Assembly: GCF_918797505.1 (NCBI RefSeq)
Contig: NC_092794.1
Coordinates: forward strand, 74,809,345-74,873,344
DNA: 64,000 bases
Source: Bemisia tabaci
Taxonomy: Eukaryota > Arthropoda > Insecta > Hemiptera > Aleyrodidae
Direction: 5' to 3'
This document shows, in pieces, positions 33,361 to 45,103 of the stretch. Made by a program: the position numbers and the translations under genes. The notes beneath the pieces were generated by a model. The model saw only the letters and a program-made list of their open reading frames with translations, ran no database searches and had not been told where the DNA came from. How positions within the stretch are numbered: the first letter of the stretch is position 1; each line of letters begins with the position of its first letter.

Positions 33361-34743
33361 TAGAGTCCCTTTATACTGAGAGTCAAGACAATGTGAATCC
33401 ATTTCTGATTGGTTCCCGTATTTTAGGTCTTCACAGTGTCACAAACGGGAATAAAGATTACATTTTCACCGATTGCAAAGATTATAATCTGGAATGGACC
33501 GGGGAATTACGGGTTCGGCAAGGAACAAACGGAATAAGAGAAGGAACGGAGAAAGAAATTTGAGAACCCTTGTAGCCAAAATAGGATTATCGAATAGGTA
33601 TCGGCCAGAATTCCAGAAAGGCTATTTTATAGCTATTTATTTTGTTATTTTATATGGTATCGTACAGATAGTATATTTTATAGCTATTTCGTAGCTATTC
33701 CATGCGCATTTATCTTGGTTTAAAATTTATGTTTGGAAATATGTATTTTATAGCTATATACTAGGTTTTTTTCTTCTTTCAAGCCCCTCATCCTGTTGCA
33801 AGGGGTAGGTACATACCCAGTTCCCAGTTAGCATCTAATCTTCCGAAAATATCCGTGCAAAATCCGGCACCTTTGCATCATTTAAGAATATTGCGGACAA
33901 TCTTTTTCTGTATTATAATGAGTGCGCCTCCTCCCTTTCGTGTAGCAGTAAGACATTATTTGAACAATTAAATTAAGGGAAGTAATGTACTTTATGGGAT
34001 AGTGAATAATTTAAAACACTAAATGGGTGGAATAAATTGCATCATTCAACCTTAACATTTAAGAAACCCAAGAATTATTGTATATTTTCTTAAACATGTT
34101 AATGAATTTTCGTACTATTGTTAGTTGCAGCCTTAAGAACCATAAGATGATAAGTACATTGCAACGTTGCTATGATAGAGCAACTTTATTTTTTGCAAAC
34201 CTTAATACAAAAAAAAAAAAAATCAGCATAGCCCAGGGAATTTTTGCTAAAAGAGTTTCACCTCTACATGGTTTTGATTTGCTGCATTTATCGTATACAG
34301 TTGCACAATCTTGGCAACGTATCAATGCACTTACCACCTTATGGTTTTCAAGGTCTCAATTTTGGTTCTTTTTCAAAAGTAAAATACCTATTAAATACCT
34401 TTTCAGTAGGTATCCATACACCTATTAAATAGCTATTCAGATACCCACTTTATAGCTATCGAGAAAGCTATAAAATAGGGTATTTATAGTTGAAAAAAAG
34501 GACACTATATAGGGTATTTAGATAGGATATTTTATGTCTAATTTCAGCTATTTTATACCCTATTTCATAGCTATTTGGATACATATTAAATTGCTATTTC
34601 GATAAGTATTAAAAGGAATATTTTGGCTACTAGGGAATGGGCCGATCAAAGATTGCAAAAAACGTTTAATTTCTGTAATCTTTATTCCCGTTTGTGACTC
34701 CATGAGGGAGTGTTGTCTTGACTCTCAGTATGGGGGGACTCTA
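33361..34743. mobile_element. MITE family A, copy 3, interrupted
   Basis: TAGAGTCCCTTTATACTGAG at the left and CTCAGTATGGGGGGACTCTA at the right, with family A sequence at 33361-33567 and 34636-34743. Flanks contain GGTCATCTA on both sides, while the paralogue near 36762 has one undisturbed GTCATCTAG. This proves insertion and fixes the site. Confidence 0.9.
33568..34635. mobile_element. TATAGC-word element, CCCTnGTAGCC ends
   Basis: Left CCCTTGTAGCCAAAATAGG and right CCTATTTTGGCTACTAGGG after allowing for divergence (the actual right end reads AATATTTTGGCTACTAGGG). The host MITE sequence resumes with a duplicated AA on each side, as comparison with family A copies 1 and 2 shows. The word TATAGCTATTT recurs many times at 33620-33770 and 34380-34600. 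The interior is AT-rich with no transposase. Confidence 0.85.
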
Positions 34744-35251
34744 CGGTCATCTAGAACTGTAACGGCCTGTTTGAACCTGCAGAACCACCATGAGCAGAAG
34801 AAAAACTAACTTTATTTGAAATTACTGCCTGTTACCGAGCAAAAGTAGGTGTATTATAATAGGACGCAGACCCAACTTTCTTAATATATTCGTTTTAGGC
34901 ATTTAAAATACGTTTCGAAGAAGAAATGTGGAAAAATTAAGAGGACAAGTTCAAATCAAATTTCCGTTTGCCGCCATGGATTCCCGCGCTCATTTACACA
35001 CTCATATAAGCACCTAGCGCCAAACCAGGCTTCACTTTTTCCCCGTGCTTTTAGATACGAGCACTCCGTCTTTATGTCTTCGGTTGTCGCTGACAACGTT
35101 TACACGGGAACGTTCCGGAAACGGTACTTAATACATGGACATCCACGTAGAATTAGGTACACGTCCCGGTACACGTTGCTTTCCACGTGGAAGGTTTCAC
35201 GAGAAACGTGGAATTCTACGTTGTTGTCAACGTTGAAATTGTTATCTGGGT

Positions 35252-35698
35252 TAGAGTCCCTTTATACCCAGAGTAACGCCAACTCGATTATCAGCTGACT
35301 GGCAGCCGACCTTGGCTGGCCATGGAGGCCGAAACTAGTGCACTCAAACGAACGATATTGAGGGATAAGGATCAGGAATCCTGCGATGTCTGTCACACAA
35401 AAACAACAACATCAACAAATTGATCAATTAAAACGAAAATTAGATTGGTTTGTGAGTAATTTCTTAATCTATTTTCATTTTGGACCGATGGAAATAACAA
35501 TTTACTCTTGATAAACCACAATTAGGTAATATTTTCATTATTCTTGTTCACATTCGAGGTACCGCCATCTTGGTGCACTAGTTTCGGCCTCCATGAGCGA
35601 GGACCAATCAGAATTGGATTTTTTTTTAGGCCACTTTCAGCCCAATCCTGGCCCAACCAAAAGTGAGTTGTCGTAACTCTGGGTATAAAGGGACTCTA
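35252..35698. mobile_element. MITE family B (TAGAGTCCC), copy 1
   Basis: TAGAGTCCCTTTATACCCAG and CTGGGTATAAAGGGACTCTA ends, perfect 8-bp duplication ATCTGGGT (35244-35251, 35699-35706). The duplicated target is the terminus of the AACGT-word element. Shares the first ~14 bp with family A but differs inside, so families A and B may use the same transposase. Confidence 0.93.
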
Positions 35699-35808
35699 AT
35701 CTGGGTAGGGCCAGGCCGGTCGCAGTGGTTCATACAATAGACCGTATTCGATAACGGTTCGATGTATCGTTTGGTTCAAAACAATAGAACATAACCTCAA
35801 ACCAAACT

Positions 35809-36193
35809 TAGAGTACCTATATAGCGAGAGTATGGGCAGATCGCTTCATGGAGGGCTTAGGGCCCAAAAGTGCAGCCACCCTTCTAACCAACTTCTAACG
35901 CACAAAATTTCATTGCCAGTCTGCAGATTCCAATTCTAACCAAGATGGCTAAGAATGTACATAAATTAGCGTTCTTCCGCAAAAACGAGTAAAATGCAAA
36001 AACTAAGTCAAATACGTGCTTTAAAAACGATGGTTCGTAACAATTGTATTAGTAAAGCGCTCTGGATAATTGAGATTCATAGGTTGGCTCATGCATTCCT
36101 GGGCCCAAACTTTATTCGTGGAGACATCGGTGAAGACCTGATGGATTTTCGGAGTTTCATATCCGTCTATACTCTCGCTATACAGGTACTCTA
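35809..36193. mobile_element. MITE family C, copy 2
   Basis: TAGAGTACCTATATAGCGAG and CTCGCTATACAGGTACTCTA, with the perfect 8-bp duplication ACCAAACT (35801-35808, 36194-36201). The interior matches copy 3 at 40584-40968 in inverse orientation. Non-coding. Confidence 0.93.
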
Positions 36194-36516
36194 ACCAAAC
36201 TGCAGTAAGGATTTAAGTTGGAAAAGCTGAAAATGATTAATGCTTGGCTATGTTTATGTTTTGAACCAACCGATATCGATACAATCTCACCCGTTTGATG
36301 TATCGAATATGATCTATGGCAAAGTGCCGCTCGGCCATCGCTCGGATTTTCGGTGCATCTGCCATGCAGTGGGCGCTACCTCTTCGGAGAAACCCGACCC
36401 TCGATCTAGCTTCAGTTGTCTTTGTGCGATTCTTAAAATCCAGGAGCATCAAGCACGTGATTAACCTGCTTCTTGCATTCAATTCATACCCCAACCCTTA
36501 CTTTTCCTCTTAGTTG

Positions 36517-36858
36517 CCCAAAGACATAAAGACGGAGCGCTGAAAGCAAAAAATGAAGCTTCTTTTCAACCACCTCTACTATTGGCTAGAGGATTGGCGG
36601 CGAAATCGGGACAGGTTTGAAATTCAAATGTAGGGCGGGAACTAAATAAAATTGCAGTAGTAGGTATTCTACTTAGGTTGATTTTTCCCCAACTCATATT
36701 TTTTTAACTTTATTGGGTTAGTTTTGGTCCGTCGTCGACCAATTAATTTCATTTGGGAGTAACTGTCATCTAGGACTGTAACGGCGTGTTTGAACCGGCA
36801 GGACCACCATGAGCAGAAGAAAAACCAACTTTATTTGAGATTACTGCCTGTTACGGCA
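36517..36858. repeat. Uninterrupted paralogue of the 33.1/34.8-kb segment
   Basis: AAAGACATAAAGACGGAGCG through CATGAGCAGAAGAAAAACC matches 33090-33360 joined to 34744-34850. It lacks the family A MITE and so is the empty site. Confidence 0.9.
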
Positions 36859-37260
36859 GAAGAACAGAAGAAAAATAAGTAGAAAAATAAAGTGTGTGTT
36901 CGCATGTGTCGATCACGCCAAAGAAAGGTAACACGTTGACGCGAACACACACGTTTTCAGAAAACACTGATCGATGGACAGGACGGGTGGAGAAACGGCG
37001 AGCGCAGCTTCGTCGCAACAGGCGAAAAACACCGAACGCTCCCGCACGTAAGTGCCACCTGCACAGTAAAAACGCGGCTCATCCATGCAGCTCCGCTGGA
37101 TGCGCCGCGTTCTTACTGTGTACTGTACCTGGCGGTTGCGGCGTTCTTGCTTCGTCGAGGTACCAAGTTCGGTGGATGCACGGCAAGCGCGGGCTCCATA
37201 TCTCGGAAACTAACGGTGATATCAGAATTCTGATTTCACCATTAAATTTCCCATACTCCA
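36859..37260. other. Intron sequence with a 59-base hairpin
   Basis: A strong hairpin at 37062-37120: CACAGTAA-AACGCGGC-CATCCA pairs with TGGATG-GCCGCGTT-TTACTGTG around an 11-base loop. The rest, including a 160-codon frame at 36894, lacks family features. Confidence 0.55.
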
Positions 37261-37520
37261 TATCGACGGTGAAAGTCGGCAATCACATAACTCGGTTTGC
37301 GACGTTGCAGACTTCCTTCATACTTTATTTTTTAAATGGAAAACTACTCAACGGCAATTCTTTAAAACCGTCATGATTTTTCTTCTCAATATGCGAAGAA
37401 AATTCTGCAAAAACTTCAAGAAATAATATCAATTTGTTCTCCTTTAAAAAAATGACGCAGAGGCGGAGATTTTCAGACACCGCAAACGAGTTATGTGATT
37501 GCCGACTTTCACCGTCGATA
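37261..37520. mobile_element. MITE family D, copy 1
   Basis: TATCGACGGTGAAAGTCGGC and GCCGACTTTCACCGTCGATA; inverted repeats of about 37 bp that include CAATCACATAACTCG. Interior matches copy 2. Confidence 0.9.
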
Positions 37521-38029
37521 TGCCCTATTTCCATATCCGACTCAATTTTTTCAAATTTTGGATTTACTTACGGCGTTTTTACGTTGGACGGCAGAATAGT
37601 AGGTATAACTGAGTCTTTTGTACAAAATGAATGAAAAGAAAAGAAGTTAGAGCTAATCATTTTTCACTTTCAAAACATATTGAAAACCAGAAAAGCTCTG
37701 TATTTTGCACAGAAACAATGCCTTGCTGCTAATATAAAACCTCGTAGAGACAAAGTCACAAACACATAAATTACAGCAAAAATGAACCAACCCACTTCCT
37801 TAGTTCAAATTTTAGTATTGTTTAACACAGTTTCATCCTTCGGAAAGTCAATACGAAAATGACTCAAAGACATCGATTAGTTGTAAGACAATAATACTGA
37901 ATAAAAATGCATGAGTTATTGAAGCTAGGTAGAGAGAGGTGGTCTCCTTTCATTATTGCTATGAGTCAAGGGTTAAATCGGTACATACGCGTAGGAGGAG
38001 GCGGTATGAAGGGGGCGACTGAAGGGAAG

Positions 38030-38223
38030 CAGTGGCGGATTCAGAGTGAGGGGGGGGGGGGTTGCAGCCATTTGCTGGTGCAGAGTGGGGGGCCTCTCCC
38101 AGCAAAATTTTTAAGAAAACAGGCCCTCCCTGATTGATTTTTAAGCAGTTTTAGCATAAAATTTGTGCATTATTTGAAAGTTAAAAATTGGCCAGAAATC
38201 TAATACCTCTTTCAGCGTAATTT

Positions 38224-38265
<42 letters not shown>

Positions 38266-38736
38266 TGAACTAGTTATATTGACGGTGTAAGTCGGCAATC
38301 ACATAACTCGGTTTGCGACGTCGCTGACTTCCTGTCATACTTTATTTTTTTAACGGAAAACTACTCAACGGCAATTCTTTAAAATTGCCGTGATTTTTCT
38401 TCTCTGTGCGAAGAAAATTCTGCAAAAACTTCAAGGAATGATATCAATTTGTTCTCCTTTAAAAAAATAACATAGAAGCGGAGATTTTCAGACACCGCAA
38501 ACGAGTTATGTGATTGCCGACATACACCGTCGATATACTACCTGCTGCGGTGTTGAGCAACCTTTGGTTTGGTAAACTTAAGTTATATAGTTCTGTCTCT
38601 AAAATATTTCAGTAAATGTCAAGGAGCGCTTCCCCCTCCCCTTACCCATTTTTCTTTCTCTTTTTTTTGGCCCGAGGGGGCGGGGGGGGGGGGGGGGTCA
38701 TGCCACCATGGCCCTCCCTCCTTGGATCCGCCACTG
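38030..38736. mobile_element. Non-autonomous hAT-like element, CAGTGGCGGAT ends
   Basis: CAGTGGCGGATTC and GGATCCGCCACTG ends with the perfect 8-bp duplication AAGGGAAG (38022-38029, 38737-38744). G-rich subterminal runs lie on both sides. A family D MITE is nested at 38277-38536, just after a T run (38228-38262). No transposase. Confidence 0.9.
38277..38536. mobile_element. MITE family D, copy 2
   Basis: Second copy of the ~260-bp element, direct orientation relative to 37261-37520, with GTCGGCAATCACATAACTCG near the left end and its inverse near the right. Nested in the hAT-like element. Confidence 0.9.
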
Positions 38737-39069
38737 AAGGGAAGGGAAGGAGTAAGGGGAGCAGAGCGACGCGTTTTGTCAGCAGAATCGCCCCTTCCAA
38801 ACCTGAATACGTAACATTAGTTGTTCGAAATTTCGGACTCAATCTTTGAGGCAGAGAATGCCTATCTTACGATTTTTCCCTGATATTATCGTCATTTTCA
38901 TCATTTTCCCTGACATTTCCCGATTTTACCTGCCTGTGGCAACCCTGCGATGCCTATTACACCCACCATACTTCACATTTTTTCTTTGAGAGCTTTTAGC
39001 GTGAAGGATACATCTTTTTCAAATAGCTCCTCCCAGCATACTTAGATAATAATCATCATGTGTTCATCT

Positions 39070-39555
39070 CAAAGATATTGAATCACGTAGACCGTGCGTT
39101 CGGCTCGGTTTAGTACTGGCGGAGCGAGGCAAGTCTCTCGGAGCCGGAGCCCCATGATGGGCGGGCGGGGAAGGGGAGAGAGCGTGTGTCCCGAGCACTC
39201 GAAGAGGCAATGGAGAATTCATGCCCGCGCTCGGTTTTTCATGAATTTCTCGTTTAGAGTCCATTTTCAAACAAAATTCCTAAGAAGAAAAGTTATAGAA
39301 CACATAATTTTACACCCGATTAGCATTGTTTCATTTTTCCGAACTAATTATTAACCGAGGAAAAAAGCCTCACAATCCGACAAAAATTCACTGGAGCCGC
39401 CAGGAGCCGCTACTGCGCATGCGCAGATGTGCGCAACTGGGACACACGAACTCATCGATGCGGGTTGGTTGCCACCACTCATCGCATGCGAATTTTGAAA
39501 GTTGCCTCGCCTTCCGTAACACAGGATGCACGGTCTACGTGATTCAATGTCTTTG
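39070..39555. mobile_element. MITE, TTGAATCACGTAGACCGTGC ends
   Basis: ATTGAATCACGTAGACCGTG at the left and CACGGTCTACGTGATTCAAT at the right, extending outward to CAAAGAT/GTCTTTG. The GC-rich interior has CTGCGCATGCGCAG. No target duplication was resolved. Confidence 0.75.
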
Positions 39556-39571
39556 GTTCATCTGTATTCAA

Positions 39572-40062
39572 TAGAGTCCCTTTATACCCAGAGTTAAGAC
39601 AACTCCATTATCAGCTGACTGGCAGCTGGCCTTGGCTGGCCATGGAGGCACAAACGAGTGCACCCAAACGAACGATATTGAGGGATAAGGAAGCCTGCGA
39701 TGTCTGTCATCCCAAAACAACAACATCAACAAAATTGATCAACTATAACGAAAATGAGATTGGTTTGTGAATAATTTCTTAATCTATTTTCATTTTAGAC
39801 CGATGGAAATTACAATTTACTCTTGATGAACTACAATAAGGTAATATTTTCATTATTTTTGTTCACATTCGAGTCACCGCCATCTTGGTGCACTCGTTTG
39901 TGACTCCATGTCATTATTTTTGTTCACATTGGAGTCATTGCCATCTTGGTGCACTCGTTTGTGACTCCATGAGCGAGAATCAATCAGAATTGGATTTTTT
40001 TTAGGCCACTTTCAGCCCAACCAAAAGTGAGTTGTCGTAACTCTGATTATAAAGGGACTCTA
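39572..40062. mobile_element. MITE family B, copy 2, next to an exon
   Basis: TAGAGTCCCTTTATACCCAG to TAAAGGGACTCTA. Internal ~61-bp tandem duplication at about 39850-39975 containing GCCATCTTGGTGCACTCG. The right end lies only 23 bp from the host exon at 40086, downstream of its splice donor. Confidence 0.88.
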
Positions 40063-40085
40063 GTACCTATTCAAAAGTTACTCAC

Positions 40086-40238
40086 GGATACAATAACATA
40101 AGTGGGAGCGATCCCGTCACAATGCCTGTGGAATGCCTCAGCTGAATATCCGTGAGTAGAGGCTCTGTACACCAAACGCCAAACTTGTTTAGGAGATCTA
40201 TACCACTGATTCAGGAGTCTTTGATAGCATGTCTTTCC
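40086..40238 (-). CDS. BTB-BACK-TLDc gene, TLDc first exon
   Basis: Acceptor tatgttcatag, donor GTGAGT, 51 codons in phase 0 at both ends. It encodes CYQRLLNQWYRSPKQVWRLV, then YRASTHGYSAEAFHRHCDG and APTYVIVS. This is the TLDc start: the family has W-x-LLY-S-x-hG-x-S-x2-F followed by a hydrophobic strand. The frame is intact. A family B MITE begins 23 bp into the downstream intron, which is otherwise the largest seen (22.2 kb) and holds the Gypsy element and the mariner. Confidence 0.93.
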
Positions 40239-40583
40239 CTATGAACATAAAATGAATAACTAGGTACTTGGCTAATTTTGAGAATAAGTACAATATAACC
40301 TCTTCACATGCCAAAACCTGAATTTAAAATGTAATACCTATTTCTGTTAATAAAGTAAATTTGATTCGGGGGGCAAGTTAAAGTTTGACCATAAAGCTTG
40401 TACTGGATTGCAAGAGGCAGTCGCCGGTTTGGAATTTTCAGCACCCTGAACTTTTCTTGAGCAGGGCCAGATGGACTTCAGTTTATCCCAGGAAGGGTTA
40501 GTTTGATAGGGCAACTAAACTACCTGGAGGGCAAAGCTTCTCGAGCATCATGTGAAACCAGAGACACAGAGAGTGGTTATGTT
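40239..40583. other. Intron sequence, no gene
   Basis: No features recognised between the exon and the next MITE. Confidence 0.5.
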
Positions 40584-40968
40584 TAGAGTACCTGTACAGC
40601 GAGAGTATGGACAGATGTGAAACTCCGATAATCCATCAGGCCTTCACCGATGCCTCCGTGAATGAAGTTAGGGCCCAGAAATGCAGCCAACCTATGAATT
40701 TCGAATGTCCAGAGCGATTTTTAAATACAATTGTTACGAACCGCCGTTTATAGAGCATGTATTTGGCTTACTTTTAGCATAAATTTACTTATTTTTGCAA
40801 AAGAACACTCATTTATGTACATTCTTGGCCATCTTGGTTAGAATTGAACTCTGTAGGCTGGCAGTGAAATTTTGTGTGTTAGAAGTTGCTCAGAAGGGTG
40901 GCTGCACTTTTGGGCCCTAAGCCCTCCATCAAGCGATCTGTCCATACTCTCGCTATAAAGGTACTCTA
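40584..40968. mobile_element. MITE family C, copy 3
   Basis: TAGAGTACCTGTACAGCGAG to CTCGCTATAAAGGTACTCTA, with the perfect 8-bp duplication GTTATGTT (40576-40583, 40969-40976). Inverse orientation to copy 2. Confidence 0.93.
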
Positions 40969-41111
40969 GTTATGTTCTGCCTCCTTCCCTGCATGAGAGA
41001 GACATATTTATAATATTTTCTAACAGCTGAGTCATGTTTATGCGACAGACAAAATCTAATTGTAAGTCTCTCATAACTCAGGTTTGAACGTTGAATGGAG
41101 CGTAGAATGGG

Positions 41112-41557
41112 GAGGCCGTAACTACGTTTCTGTGACGTCACACTAGTAGATGAAACTCGGCCGCGGTTTAACACGCGTTCTTTTGGAAGAAACGCTCGCC
41201 GCGCGATGATCTCTCACCGATATCTTTTTCAGGGTTGATCTGACGCAAAATTTTATAAGAACCTTTTCGAAAGAAGATGAAATTTCACTTTAGAAAACTA
41301 CCTAACCCATTTGTGACATTGTCTAAAAATCGAGGAAATGAAAGCGTAAAACCGAAAATCGTTACTCCATTCAGATTCAAACGGGCCGCTCGCGCAACTT
41401 CGGCGGATCTCGCGCAACTTCGGCCGATCGAGGGCCACTCTGACTGGTCCACGCAGCGACTGCCTCACTCATCGACGCACCGATGACCCGGAGATGCTTG
41501 TTGTTTTCGGTAAATATCTACTAGCTTGACGTCACAAAACTAACTAGTTACGGCCTC
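41112..41557. mobile_element. MITE, GAGGCCGTAACTA ends
   Basis: GAGGCCGTAACTA...TGACGTCAC...CTAGTAGAT at the left pairs with the inverse at 41516-41557. About 450 bp, non-coding; the duplication was not resolved. Confidence 0.75.
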
Positions 41558-41746
41558 TCTCAAAAGAATGGAAAAATAATAACTTAAACCCTCAGTATTC
41601 CAGAATTCTTTGAATTCCTTGAAATCTAATCATGTAAATGGGTAACTATGTAAGATGTGCAACAAATCAGTTGAAGTAGATGAAGTGCCCTAAGGCCTCC
41701 TTTCAGCCTTTCTACACCTTCCTCCTCTCAAGAGAAAAGAATCTAA

Positions 41747-42522
41747 TGCCGCAATCGCACGCTGAATTTAGCAGCTGAATGTGGAAGTCAACAGTCATCG
41801 CCCAACGGCTGAAATTTAGCAAATTCGATATAAGCGTCCAGCCCACGTACAAACTGGGGCTCTCAAACTGGCACTAATTCTTCTATTTCTCAGCCATTTC
41901 TGCACGGAATGCCTTGAAAATTTCAAGATCTGATCTGTGATGTATCCCGAACACATCGGTTACCCTCAAAGATCGTCGGCCCGACGATCTTTAACCCTGG
42001 ATAGATGATCAAATTCCCGAACCAATTCCGATCAAAATAGCATCAAAGTGTCGGGAGTCATCAGTCTTAAACTCATTAATTTGCTTCATTTTAAAATGAA
42101 AACTTGGCAGAAATGTTTCCTGTGACAGGAAATGATGAATGGTGGCACTCCGTTCTGATCTTACTTTGAACAAAAAAGTGCGGCCCGTCAAAATTTGATG
42201 GTAGATGGTGACCACCAGTCATCAGCATGTTTACTTTGATCGGAATTGGTTCGGAATTTGATCGTCTATCCAGGGCTTTAGAAAGGCAACAGTCAACAGT
42301 TCCATCGATGAGCCTCTTTGAGGCCCCTAGTTTGTAGGTGGGCTGGACGCTTTCTTTTCATTCAGATGTGTATCAAATCTACTCGAATAGTTCAAACAAA
42401 TTCAAAATTGGTCCGATGGTTGCTGAGAATCGTTGCTGAATTTTGCGCGTGACGCGCAAAATTCAGGCATCGGGCCGATGACTTCCACATTCAGCTCCCA
42501 AATTCAGCGTGTGATCGCGGCA
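41747..42522. mobile_element. MITE, GCCGCAATCGCACGC ends, with nested element
   Basis: GCCGCAATCGCACGCTGAAT at the left pairs with ATTCAGCGTGTGATCGCGGC at the right; CTGAATGTGGAAGTCA and its inverse follow inside. A second foldback occupies 41995-42275. Confidence 0.8.
41995..42275. mobile_element. Nested foldback MITE, CCCTGGATAGA ends
   Basis: CCCTGGATAGATGATCAAAT and ATTTGATCGTCTATCCAGGG ends, with CCGAACCAATTCCGATCAAA inside each arm. Flanks CTTTAA and CTTTAG suggest a 5-bp duplication. Confidence 0.8.
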
Positions 42523-43009
42523 TACGAGAAAAGGATCGCCCCTGCATTAAAACAGAGGTTTTTTTTTTTAAAAAACGACCCCAACACAAGAATTTTTTCA
42601 GTTTTTTTTTCCAAAGAGCCATGAGCAATTTATTGAGCCTGAAAACAAATTATTGAAAAAAAGCGCTCAGAAAGAATATGTTAAATATGAAGGAAAATCG
42701 ATTTACGGAGCACTTCCAAATTCAAAGGAATCGTTCTAAAGACCTACATAAAGCTTACCCTACTGCATAAAATTGACAAAGTTTCAAACATAAATCAAGA
42801 AACAAACGACTATTGATGCAAAAGCAACGGAGCATGCAGAATGGAAACGAACAGATCAATCCACGTGGCTGACAACCGGTTGGTGGTCCCTCGAATATTC
42901 GCAAGCATGATATGTAGCGATTTGGGCTAGTCACAGCCTAATGGTATAACTAATAGTACGTCAAAGTCATATCCACTTCAGTGGCCATGCGCACTTAAAA
43001 ATTTCTTAC
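42523..43009. other. Intron sequence, no gene
   Basis: Low-complexity A/T runs near 42560-42620; nothing recognised. Confidence 0.5.
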
Positions 43010-43185
43010 TTTTACTAAAATCAGTGAACCTGGGAAGAATTTAAGTGCTACGCGAAGCTGTAATTTTTTATCTTCGCTCCTTTCACGAAATTTATTTGGC
43101 AAGGCTGCATAGCGATATCTTTCCAAAGATAACTCTATTGGCACAGCACCCGTCGGCTCCACTTCTTCAGCAAAAACTTGCGAGT
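43010..43185 (-). CDS. BTB-BACK-TLDc gene, BACK-to-TLDc linker exon
   Basis: Acceptor tttgttgtag; the first two bases complete an aspartate codon with the upstream exon. The donor is the strong GTAAGA at 43009, chosen over a GTTCAC further inside because it keeps phase 0 with the TLDc exon. It encodes DSQVFAEEVEPTGAVPIEL, the end of the BACK helical repeat, then ERYRYAALPNKFRER and LKFFPGSLILVK. There are 58 full codons and no stops. A short serine/arginine-type linker precedes TLDc. Confidence 0.92.
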
Positions 43186-43960
43186 CTACAACAAATGAAA
43201 GAAACACCAGTTAGCTCAACATTGGTATCATATTTCTTTTTTCAACACAAAAAACCCATTTCTTTAAAATATCGATTTTTTGCAGAGCCAACGTTGAAGA
43301 AGACAGAAGTTATTGTACACTTCGGCAGAGAAAAGTAAGTGCGGGGACAACTCTACTCCTCAGTTATCAAGGAAAACCGGCGTGTCAGGCAATTTTCAGA
43401 AACCTAATCCTTTAACATTTCCCTGACAAAAAAAATAAAAGAGTTCTGACAAATTTTTAGCTGCAGAATTTAAAAATGATTATAATTTTTTTTTTACCTT
43501 GCAAAAATCTACCAGAAAATAGAGAAAACCCCGAAAAGCCCAACTTAAAAAGAAAAAATTCATGCTTTGCAGGAATACTTATACGATTAGACAAGGGCCG
43601 AATTTAAGCATATTGTCCATTTTGATAAATGTTACCTTTTTAAAATTTTATACAAAACAAGATTCGTGCAACGAGAATTACAGAAATGTTGAAAAAGCAT
43701 TATCCATAAAATGGACGATGTCAACGACCGCCTGCCTCCCTCTGAAAGGGATATGGCCTTTTCTGTCATTCTTTGTAAATTACTGTAAGTTTTGGCGGTC
43801 GTTTGGTTGGTTTTCCACGATCTAGGTCTATCAAGGTGCCAGGTGCCATATGTCTCTTGATCAGAGATTTTAAAGCTCTTGGGAGAGGCTGAGGCCTCAA
43901 AATTGGATTTCAGGTTTCTGGGAAGCTCTGATCTAAAAGTTAATTAATGCAATGGGTTAA
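43186..43960. other. Intron sequence, no gene
   Basis: Short overlapping frames only; TTTCCCTGACA repeats near 43420. No features supported. Confidence 0.45.
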
Positions 43961-44654
43961 TGGGGTTGTTGCATGCATTTTTTTGTAAATTCAGTTTCTA
44001 GAAGTTGGTGGTGTGCTGATTGTTAACGTATTTTTTTAAAAATTTTCTGATGATTGGAACGTGGAGAAAAAGCGTCGAAAGTTGAGAAACGATTTGAAAC
44101 GGGGTTTCTTCCCGCGCCTCGAAATCACGTGACTCTGACGTCACAACGCATGGCCACGGGTTTTTGCCATCTGAACTGCGTGCTTATATGAGTTTTTGAA
44201 AAAATCACGAAAAATCGAGTTTTCCGACTAAACTAATTTTTTTTATCTTGATGGATACCTGAAGATAAGATGAATCAAATACAGACTGGGTTTTTGGCTC
44301 TTCACGACGATTTCTGGGTCGGAAAGTGAGTTAAAAATCGCTCCTTTCCCGTTTTCCTCACAGAGCGACGGAGCCGTTCGGCGGTGAGCGGAGGGCGGTG
44401 TGCAGCAGCTGGCCCTGCTCCGGTTTTTCCGGCAGCGTCCGCCCATCATCGTAGCCAATCGGAGCTCGAGATGAACTTAACCTAACCTAACCTCCACTAG
44501 ATAAACACGCGGTCAAGATGTGGGTAATGGCGGCGAGGAGAGACTCCCGCGTAGTTTTGGACAATTTTTTGGACGTTACCATCGTTTTTATCGCGAAAAG
44601 TTCTATGACTACATATTTTTTATTCTTAAATCCCTCACCCATGCAACAACCCCA
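43961..44654. mobile_element. MITE with TTAA duplication
   Basis: TGGGGTTGTTGCATGCAT at the left and ATGCAACAACCCCA at the right, flanked by TTAA (43957-43960, 44655-44658). Compare TGGGCCTGTTGCA at 23999: both start TGGG-x-x-TGTTGCA. A piggyBac-like origin is likely. Confidence 0.85.
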
Positions 44655-45103
44655 TTAAAGTCATCCAACCCAAATAGCAGTGATCGCGATAAATTCCGAT
44701 TGAATCGGAGAATGTATCGCGATTTTATCGAGGTCGATTTATTGCAATATTATCGGATAAAAAATCGCGATAAATTACGATTTCATCGCATTAAATTGCA
44801 ATAAAATCGCGATTTTATCGACGGCGATTTATCGCGATAAATTGCGATTTCATCGCATTAAATTGCAATAAAATTGCGATTTTATCGACGGCGATGTATC
44901 GCGATAAATTGCGATTTCATCGCATTAAATTGCAAAAAAATTTCGATTTCATCGAACGAGATTTTGTAGAGATAAAATTGAAATTCCTTATCAACGCCCG
45001 ATAACGCATGAATGACGCATATGAAAGATGTTCTTTAGCGGAGGTGTAAGAACGACTTGATACGAGGTTGGGCGTGGGGTTTGGATGGTGGGAGGTACGC
45101 CCA

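Larger units (their letters stand above)
32124..35250. mobile_element. AACGT-word element, CCCAGATAAC ends
   Basis: Starts CCCAGATAACATCGAACG and ends CGTTGAAATTGTTATCTGGG. Reading through the family B MITE that has entered its last base, the flanks are TA on both sides, a 2-bp duplication. AACGT words are dense at 32140-32375, 32998-33085 and 35090-35245. It holds a nest of two further elements (33361-34743 and 33568-34635). A partial, uninterrupted relative of its interior lies at 36517-36858. Confidence 0.78.

Noticed and set aside
36894..37376. 160-codon plus-strand frame
   Set aside because: Runs through a hairpin and into a MITE end; no family features or splice context.
43021..43030. 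Alternative splice donor GTTCAC inside the linker exon
   Set aside because: Weak site; using it would leave a phase incompatible with the next exon, whereas GTAAGA at 43009 fits.
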